Below, piece by piece: positions 57,217-64,000 of a stretch of DNA of 64,000 nucleotides (the first letter of the stretch is position 1; every line of letters begins with the position of its first letter). A model generated the notes under the pieces. The model searched no databases. It had not been told where the DNA came from and saw only the letters and a list, made by a program, of their open reading frames with translations. The position numbers were made by a program, and so were the translations under genes. This stretch comes from Exophiala sp. HKRS030 (taxonomy: Eukaryota > Ascomycota > Eurotiomycetes > Chaetothyriales > Herpotrichiellaceae), in NCBI GenBank assembly GCA_023897205.1, contig JAHWDD010000007.1, positions 3,410,001-3,474,000 on the forward strand, given 5' to 3'.

Positions 57217-58094
57217 TCACAGCCTGCTCGGCATTCTCACAGCACCATCAAGTCGGATGACCTGACCATTCAACATGGGATTCTCGATGATATCCCTCAC
57301 CAAACGTGCAAACTCTTCACCTTTGCCCATGCGTTTAGGATACTGGAACATTTCTGGATTTATCACAGCGCGAGACGCCGTCGACGGTTTTGCTTTTTGT
57401 TTCGGTGATGAATCTCCCGCCTTGGTAGGAGGCGGAGGAGGAGCCTTTGCTACCGTCATCCCCGTCTCAAAGGCACCAGGAGCAATTCCCAACACACGAA
57501 TGCCGGCTTTTTGACCTAGTTCGCGGGCGAGCGGGAGTACAATGCTCGAGACGGCGCCTTTGCTCGCACTGTAGGCCAATTGGCCGATTTGCCCTCGAAC
57601 GCGGCGACAGAGGCCACGACTATGACCACGCCGCGCTCGCCGTCGTCACCCCAGGGCTCGTTGAGTGCCAAGTGCGGTAGTGTCAGGCGGATCAGGTCAA
57701 CAGTGCCACGCAGGTTGATGGCTATGGTCTTGTCGAAGACTGCCATGTCCATGTATTTGACCGTCGAGTGAGTGGGGTTCGGTGGTTGTCTGGGTAGGGA
57801 AAGGGCCGCGGTGCCGATGCCTGCGCAGCAAATGGTGCCCGAGAGCGGGGCGGAGGTGGATTCGGTCCATTGGATTGTAGTTTGCACGGCGGTTTGGAGG
57901 GATGCGCTGGAAGAGACGTCGGTTTTGGTGAAGAGGATGCGAGATGAGGAGAATTGCGAGATGGATTCGCTGGGTGGTGGGTTGAGGTCAAGGATGGACA
58001 CATTGGCGTCGTTCTGTAACAGGACGATGGCTGTGGCGAGGCCGAGGCCACTGGAGCCGCCGGAGACGATGAAAGTACGAGACTTGATCAGCAT
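57217..58094 (-). CDS. SDR similar to 3-hydroxyacyl-CoA dehydrogenase type 2 (HSD17B10-like); one apparent 1-nt loss
   Basis: 292 aa if one base is added at 57592-57594; single exon from the ATG at 58094 (MLIKSRTFIV). Cofactor loop SGGSSGLG at 11-18, Asp in SILDLNP (NAD type), INLRGTVDLIRLTLP, catalytic Ser 162 in VVASVAAFEG. The frame break falls right after FEG; with one extra G it continues QIGQLAYSASKGAV with Tyr 175 and Lys 179, the correct spacing. The end, IIENPMLNGQVIRLDGAVRM, is the diagnostic C-terminus of the HSD17B10 family, whose members oxidise short or branched 3-hydroxyacyl-CoA in mitochondria. A Pro/Lys-rich insert (APPPPPTKAGDSSPKQKAK) before PEMFQYPKR is unusual. No cleavable presequence is evident. 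As printed, the break separates Ser from Tyr/Lys, so the gene would be inactive if the loss were real. Confidence 0.88.
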
Positions 58095-59943
58095 GATGTC
58101 AATTGGGAGCAGGATAGGGAAGAGAATTCGATGATGAGAAGAGAGTGATAGATTGTTGTTGACATGTTGTGGTATTGATCTTTTGTCAGAACCACATGGT
58201 TGCCAACGTACTTGAAAGTATTTCGTACCTCGGCCTGGTTGACTTCGCTGTGGGGAGGATGACGTCTGAATGGATAGCGCGGTTCAATTAACTAACCCAT
58301 GAATTTAGTGACTCAGGCGTGTAGCGAGCTAACCGCCTTAGGTAGTTTTTGGGCGGCCAGCACTGGACTCCCCACGGTTATGCAAGTTTAGACCTCCGCT
58401 AGGCAGTTAAGCTCCCTACGGGGTGAGCAGTGCCCTAGCTAGGCCTTGTTCAAAAGTGATAGGGCTGCTGCTATAAGGCTGCCACAATCGGAGTCTCACT
58501 TCCACCGCGACATTGTTGACATACCCAGTCCAACGCATCCTTGGTAACGAGGGGTTTTATAATGAGATGTGGCTGAATTGATGATAACAAGACCCGTTTG
58601 GAGTGGGATTGCTCCTTACTCCTGATTATGTATGTATGGAGTGTTGTGGCCTTAACCGGTACTCTGTACCCGTAATACCTGGTGTCTTTACAATTTACAA
58701 AGAATACGAATGCCACTGGCAGTAGATGTGACATGTGGTGCAAGACAAACCCGCCATTGAAGCAGTTAGTGGTGAGGTGGGAGTTTCATAGTGGCATTAG
58801 GCGTCTAACCAGGAGAATCCCAGGAGTCTTCCCACCCCAGCGGACATGCTTTGGTCATGCGTAGAGGACTTGGCTTCTCAAATACGTAGTACTCCGTATC
58901 TAACTTACGTATCTGTGTACTCTGTAGTCACGTAGTTAGGGCTAACGAGGCTATATATAGGCCGACTGGTGACACCTCTTCCGTACAATGGAGTGCCTAA
59001 AGTTGGATATCCAAGGCTTGGACTTTGGTGGGGTACATGGGTTGCATTGCACTTTGAGTTGGCCGACAGTCTTGGGCTTTAACAGTTACCTAACGGGGTA
59101 CCTAAGGGGTATCTAACGGGCATTGCGCTGCTCTAACCAGTCACGCCAGTTAATACGTCGTTGCATACAGCGCCTACGACTCTTGTCCGACGCCCGCCAT
59201 TTGGCCCCTGTGGCCCTGTGGCTCCTGTCATCCTTCCTTCCAATCCACTCACATGCATCCGTTTGAAACAACACCAAGTAAGGATTCAACAGCCAGTCGT
59301 ACGGATCCTATCCAAAGCCTCTTTAGTTAGACCAATAGCCGATACAGTTGAATCAAGCGTCTACTCCATAGTGTCAACTGAAGTTTGACTTGACCAACCC
59401 TGACGACTCACCATATTCTCACATTTGCACTCGTGATCCAAGTTTACAGATTTCCAACCACTTCAATCGTCTATCTTGGACTGCAATAGACACATCTCGG
59501 TCGTTGAGCTCACCAACACCTAATTTTTTTTACTTTGGGATCACTTCACCGGCTCCGTCAGCGCCTGCTCCCTTCAAGGTTCCCCGCCGTCACCTTTGGC
59601 TTTCTTACACTTTGCGGAAGGCGCAGTTTGAGGGACTTGATCAACTCACACTCCATCCATTCTCGCAACTAGCCAGAGCTCAAACTTCTTCTTCATCCCC
59701 TTCGCTGCATCTGCGAAGTACTGAGTACCTCGTAGTGCTCCAAGATCACCACTCGCTGTTCCCACTCACATTTCGGACCAACCTAGCGACACCCATGATT
59801 CCAACGCAAACGCCACCGTCTCTGTAATCGCCTCTCCTTGCACCTACAGTCTTTGATCAGACTTGAGCGCCTTCCTACTTCTCGACTCTTGAAAACCCTT
59901 TCCGTCTCTCTCCCAAGTCCTCGCCTCAATTAATGCACTCCAT
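58095..59943. promoter_or_regulatory. Divergent promoter of the HSD17B10-like SDR and the UNC13-like gene
   Basis: 1.85 kb between outward starts. One TACTCCGTA copy at 58890-58898 and a TGACTCA at 58309-58315, about 215 bp before the SDR start. The last 550 bp before the right-hand ATG are C/T-rich leader. The open frame at 59390-59827 is leader sequence without coding signs. Confidence 0.5.
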
Positions 59944-62900
59944 ATGTCCCAACCGTTTCAGCGCTCGACCGCCCCCAATCGGAGCCTGAACAGCCTCAAA
60001 AATGGCGGCCGCGCATCAAGAGATTCTTCCAGAGCCCGCCGCAAGTCAATCACCATAAACGATGCATATCTCTATGCTTTACGGGTCGCCTTTTTAGCCC
60101 ATCTCCTCCAGCCCAGGGCTACCCGCAAAAGACATGTTGAGACCAGGCCCCCGGCGAACCGGTCAAGCACGTCCCACTCCTTTCAAGATCTCATGAATGA
60201 TTTCACTGTCGTCCGTGATCCCAAGAGTACGAGATTTCCCCACGGCTTTGTTAAAGAGTTGGAGAAGCGTTTACAGGGGATTTTGATGGGAAAGGAGCGT
60301 CGCCAGGAATACCAAGATGCCGTCGTCAAACGTGTCTTCGCCGTCTTTCTCAACGCTCTGTCCGATCCTTCCTTCAAGAAGCGGATGGAAGCCGATCGAC
60401 GGGCAGAGGACTTGGTTCTGATCTTCTTTTCCAATGCCACAAGAGAATTGCAGAAAGGGAAACCCCCTGGTGATGATGGGGTCAAGAGGATGGTCGACCG
60501 CCATGTTGCTCTCTTTGTTCGCCTGCTCAGCTTGATCTTAAAAGACCACGACTGGGCCAAGGACAAACCTGATTTGGCATCCAGGTTAACCAACTTGGAG
60601 TCTAAACTACTCAAAGGTGACGAAAACTTGGCCACTTCCCAGACCAATGGCGAGTACAAGACCATCGAAGAGGTGGTACCCATATCATACGAAGTCAAGG
60701 ATATGCAATTAGTTCAGGTCGTTGGAAAGATATTCGGCTTGACCAACACCATGATGCAGTCAGACATCACCAAATATAAGCCAGTCTGGACCGAAAAGGC
60801 CGCTCTTCAAGACCTTAAAACCTATCAGCAGCACCTAAATCTCGGGACGAGAATGACTCTGAGTTCTGCCGATTTTGACACTCACGAAGCATATGAGACT
60901 TGGAAAAAGAACGAGGCTCCGGACCTATCACAGATGATGCTCGCCATCATGCAATCAAATCCACAGTTGGCCAAATCTACCCCTGGGGCGGCTCTACCCT
61001 CTATCACTCCCCAAACCTCTCATGATCCCAACGACGCCCATTACGCAGAGTTGTCCAGAGCTTTGTCACAATCAGGCGATAATCCTTCCTACATGCTCGA
61101 TCTGCCGGCAGACCTAGGAAATCTTGACCTAAATTCGGGCTCTTCACACCAAGATGCCGATGCGTCGCAAATTTACGTTTTCATACCCTCCGATCCGAGA
61201 GCCGTGTTTCGCATGATTATGCTTCAAGCTTTGACCCATGACCTTAACGAAGTCACGAATGGCACCACTGGCCCGGAGCACGGCCAGCTGTTTACAAAGA
61301 AAACTACCGAATTATTGAATGAAATTGCTCTGAGATGGCGTATACCAACGTTCAGCCGGATCGTCCTATTCCTTGACGTTGTACGGGAGAAATTTGTCGA
61401 GCAAGCCATCACTTTGGAAATCGTGGATGCCGCTTTTAACTTTGTCAAAGATCCCATGCCCGACGATGTCAAGAACAAGAGAAGCTCACTCATTATTAGC
61501 TCGGCTTTGTATGACCGCTATAACTGGACCATATCAGACTTTGCAACCATGGGTAAACTGTTGTCCACCCTTTATGATACTCTTTTGACGGACTTGTATC
61601 GGGTAATATTGACCGCTTATGCGGACAAGGCTCAATTGCCGAGATTAGGGGCCATAATGGCCATCATTGACGACCATATTCGCACGGATCCTAGCTTCAC
61701 ACAGAGTCCTGAAGATTTCGAAACTTTCAAGAAAGCCGCATCTGATGGTTTGGCGGCGGAGGCTCGAAGAGCGTATGATACCTTACTTGCGCGCGAACTA
61801 CCCGCAGAGGACGACAAGTGGGAATTCTATCATATTCAACAACTTGCGAAAGCATTATTGAAGCTTGCTGAAAAAATTCAGAAGAGATTTCGAAAAAATC
61901 CCGAAATCTTGGGCATCAATCCATTGATGATTTTGTTAAATTCGGTCCTGCCAGCTTTTGCCGAAGATTCAAAAGCCATGGTCGAGCAAATCCTCATCCT
62001 CGCTGAAAAGAAGGGCTTCGAGATACCCATGCAAGATGGTTTCGACCTTTACAAGGATATGAGCGAGTTCCGTCGTGTCCACGCCGATGCCTTGCCTGAT
62101 GTCCCATTTCCATACAAGATTGAAGACCTTCTTGCTGACTTTGTATGGAAATGGATTTCATCGACAGAAGGGCAAGTCGTCGGTTGGGTGGAGAACGCCG
62201 TGAAACACGATACTTTTGCTGTTCGGAGCAAACATCCAGATCAAGTACCGACGGAAGACGAGCGGCATTCCACTTCGGTCATAGATATATATCAGTCCTT
62301 CAATCAGGTCATTGAGCAGATGGCGCAACTAAATTGGGACGATGATCTCAGTTACGCGAAGTTCATGACTGCCCTTTCCAAGGCAATTGGGCTTGGAGTT
62401 GCAAGATACTGTGAACTCCTGGATCAAATGTTCAGCAAAGAAATGGATCGATTAACCCCCGAACAAGAAGCTGCGGCAAATATGACGAGACAGGAAAAGT
62501 GGGTTCAGCTAGCGAAGGACACCTGGAACAATAAAGAGAGGGTTGAGCCCTTTCACTTCTATCCTCAATCTTTTGTGAAGCTCAATGACATATCCTTCGC
62601 GATTCAACAGTGGGACAAGGTCGAAGCGGAAGTAAATGTGGATGCATGCGCCGAGGTGTTGAAGAAATATGCTCCGCCTGCCGCGCAACGGCCTCGAAAG
62701 ACATCGAATTACGTCTTCACCATCAAAATCGTGGAGGCAGAGGATTTGAAGGCCTGTGACGTCAATGGGTTTAGTGATCCTTATGTCGTTCTTACGGATG
62801 AATATCAGAAACGTCTTTACAAGAGTAGGATCGTATATCGAAATCTCAACCCACGGTGGGACGAATCAATCGATATCACGACTCAAGGACCCCTGAACCT

Positions 62901-64000
62901 AATTTCCACAGTATGGGACTGGGATGCTCTAGGTGACCATGATTACGTGGGAAGGACGTCACTCAAACTTGATCCAGCGCACTTCAGCGACTTCTTGCCG
63001 AGGGAATATTGGCTAGATCTTGATACTCAGGGCCGACTTCTCGTGCGTGTCAGCATGGAGGGTGAACGGGATGACATTCAATTCTACTTTGGAAAGGCAT
63101 TCCGCAACCTACAGAGGACACAACGAGATATGACTCGAAAGATTACAGACAAGTTATCTGCCTACATCAACCACTGTCTCTCCCCTCGCGCCTTGCGCTC
63201 ACTGCTCAACCGCGGAATATCAATCTCGAGCGTTTCGTCATACTTTGCTCGTAACCGTCAATCGGTTATACCAACATCGACGGCACCAACAGAGGCGGAA
63301 ATTGTCAATGCTCTCAAACCCCTGTTCGACTATTTTGATGACAATTTCGCTATCATGCAACAGACGTTGACATCGGAAGCGATGATTGCTGTGATGACGC
63401 GGCTCTGGAAGGAAGTTCTGATAACCGTGGAAGGACTTTTAGTTCCACCATTGTCAGACAAGCCATCTCAACAAAAGCCATTGAACCAGCAGGAACTCGA
63501 CGTGGTTTACAAGTGGTTGCAAAGTTTGTTTGAATTCTTCAACGCAGTGGATGAAGACACAGGTGAGGCCAATGGTGTGCCAGTCAATGTATTGAAGAAT
63601 CCCAAATATCACGAACTACAGATGCTAAACTTCTTTTATTTTGAGCCAACCGAGGGTCTGATCCGAGAGTCGGAGAGGATGGCATCGGCAACAGCTGCAA
63701 GCCATCACACATCACGGTCACGGGTTTCAGCACCAGCAAGTCTTGGACAAGTCGGAAGAGGTGGTCTATTACAGCCTGGCGCAATGTCAGGGGCGCGTCG
63801 TGCTAAGAGCATAATGATGAGCCGCAACCTTGGAACCATGCGAAAAGCAAAGGAGGAGAAATGGAAGGCAGCACAAGCAGAGCCTAGCGATGACATGATT
63901 TTGAGAATTCTTAGAATGAGACCCGATGCTGGGACTTACCTTCGAGATCGATCACGGCAGAAAGAACGTCTGGCGGCATCTGCGGCGGCTGAATTGATTG
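59944..64000 (+). CDS. UNC13/Munc13-like protein with MUN (DUF810) regions and central C2 domain; C-terminus beyond the window
   Basis: Continuous open frame of 1352 codons from ATG 59944 (MSQPFQRSTAPNRSLNSL) to the right edge, with no intron and no frame break. The N-terminus is basic and disordered, then DAYLYALRVAFLAHLLQP. Long helical MUN/DUF810 sequence covers about 110-900 (KSTRFPHGFVKELEKRL, AKALLKLAEKIQKRF, VIDIYQSFNQVIEQMAQLNW, the MHD1-like part). The C2 domain is about 925-1040: FTIKIVEAEDLKACDVNGFS, DPYVVL and WDWDALGDHDYVG supply the aspartates expected of a Ca2+/phospholipid-binding C2. An MHD2-like part follows at about 1115-1210 (EIVNALKPLFDYFDDNFAI). The tail is basic and Ser/Ala-rich. 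This order matches the fungal Ync13/Git1 group: Ync13 acts in vesicle fusion and cell-wall integrity at the division site, Git1 in cAMP signalling. Which one applies is not decided by what I see. Confidence 0.92.
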   Translation, partial: MSQPFQRSTAPNRSLNSLKNGGRASRDSSRARRKSITINDAYLYALRVAFLAHLLQPRATRKRHVETRPPANRSSTSHSFQDLMNDFTVVRDPKSTRFPHGFVKELEKRLQGILMGKERRQEYQDAVVKRVFAVFLNALSDPSFKKRMEADRRAEDLVLIFFSNATRELQKGKPPGDDGVKRMVDRHVALFVRLLSLILKDHDWAKDKPDLASRLTNLESKLLKGDENLATSQTNGEYKTIEEVVPISYEVKDMQLVQVVGKIFGLTNTMMQSDITKYKPVWTEKAALQDLKTYQQHLNLGTRMTLSSADFDTHEAYETWKKNEAPDLSQMMLAIMQSNPQLAKSTPGAALPSITPQTSHDPNDAHYAELSRALSQSGDNPSYMLDLPADLGNLDLNSGSSHQDADASQIYVFIPSDPRAVFRMIMLQALTHDLNEVTNGTTGPEHGQLFTKKTTELLNEIALRWRIPTFSRIVLFLDVVREKFVEQAITLEIVDAAFNFVKDPMPDDVKNKRSSLIISSALYDRYNWTISDFATMGKLLSTLYDTLLTDLYRVILTAYADKAQLPRLGAIMAIIDDHIRTDPSFTQSPEDFETFKKAASDGLAAEARRAYDTLLARELPAEDDKWEFYHIQQLAKALLKLAEKIQKRFRKNPEILGINPLMILLNSVLPAFAEDSKAMVEQILILAEKKGFEIPMQDGFDLYKDMSEFRRVHADALPDVPFPYKIEDLLADFVWKWISSTEGQVVGWVENAVKHDTFAVRSKHPDQVPTEDERHSTSVIDIYQSFNQVIEQMAQLNWDDDLSYAKFMTALSKAIGLGVARYCELLDQMFSKEMDRLTPEQEAAANMTRQEKWVQLAKDTWNNKERVEPFHFYPQSFVKLNDISFAIQQWDKVEAEVNVDACAEVLKKYAPPAAQRPRKTSNYVFTIKIVEAEDLKACDVNGFSDPYVVLTDEYQKRLYKSRIVYRNLNPRWDESIDITTQGPLNLISTVWDWDALGDHDYVGRTSLKLDPAHFSDFLPREYWLDLDTQGRLLVRVSMEGERDDIQFYFGKAFRNLQRTQRDMTRKITDKLSAYINHCLSPRALRSLLNRGISISSVSSYFARNRQSVIPTSTAPTEAEIVNALKPLFDYFDDNFAIMQQTLTSEAMIAVMTRLWKEVLITVEGLLVPPLSDKPSQQKPLNQQELDVVYKWLQSLFEFFNAVDEDTGEANGVPVNVLKNPKYHELQMLNFFYFEPTEGLIRESERMASATAASHHTSRSRVSAPASLGQVGRGGLLQPGAMSGARRAKSIMMSRNLGTMRKAKEEKWKAAQAEPSDDMILRILRMRPDAGTYLRDRSRQKERLAASAAAELI

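Noticed and set aside
4423..57594. Programmed ribosomal frameshifting as the explanation for the nine breaks
   Set aside because: The sites share no slippery heptamer or downstream structure that I can see, and housekeeping enzymes of this kind are not known to need it. A shared sequencing cause is simpler.
58309..58315. TGACTCA upstream of the HSD17B10-like SDR as a Gcn4 site
   Set aside because: The match is exact, but this enzyme is not a typical amino-acid-control target and one 7-mer is weak evidence; noted only in the promoter entry.
59390..59827. 145-codon frame before the UNC13-like gene
   Set aside because: C/T-rich leader composition, no domain, and it ends before the conserved start.

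Overview
The window reads as nuclear DNA of a filamentous ascomycete (Pezizomycotina). Introns are short (48-199 nt, mostly 48-75) and GT-AG, several with a CTAAC-like branch site. HIS4 is a fused trifunctional enzyme, and the gene set (IQGAP, Rck2/Srk1-type kinase, kinesin-8, DUF3425 bZIP factors, TRI12-type MFS pump, UNC13/C2 protein) is typical of that group. A placement in Eurotiomycetes, perhaps Chaetothyriales, is only an impression from protein style.

Layout. 0-9 kb: the start of a Nudix hydrolase gene running off the left edge, then IMP dehydrogenase (-) divergent from a long IQGAP gene (+). 9-13.7 kb: no convincing gene. 13.7-21 kb: a doubtful acidic ORF, a stress-type protein kinase (+) and a monocarboxylate-type MFS transporter (+). 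21-24.5 kb and 27.7-35.7 kb: two gene-poor blocks full of microsatellites, minisatellites and a dispersed 9-mer, TACTCCGTA. Between them lies a bZIP/DUF3425 gene (-). The second block carries one tRNA-Gly(CCC) gene with an exceptionally long (289 nt) intron, followed by a TA-rich, RIP-like relic. 35.7-43.7 kb: an unknown protein with two possible RRM-like units (-), proline dehydrogenase (-) and kinesin-8 (+). 44.4-53.1 kb: a possible small metabolic cluster of bZIP/DUF3425 regulator, Baeyer-Villiger-type monooxygenase, SDR and TRI12-type MFS pump. 53.8-64 kb: HIS4 (+) with a TGAGTCA box upstream, a type 2 3-hydroxyacyl-CoA dehydrogenase-like SDR (-), and a large intronless UNC13/C2 gene (+) running off the right edge.

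The most important practical point for a reader is that seven otherwise well-conserved genes are each broken by one or two apparent single-base losses, nine sites in all, mostly in short C or G runs. Adding one base at each site restores a continuous family-typical protein. All nine have the same sign, so consensus sequencing error is the simplest explanation. These genes are annotated as CDS spanning the breaks, not as pseudogenes. The two edge genes (1-255 on -, 59944-64000 on +) were found by direct translation.
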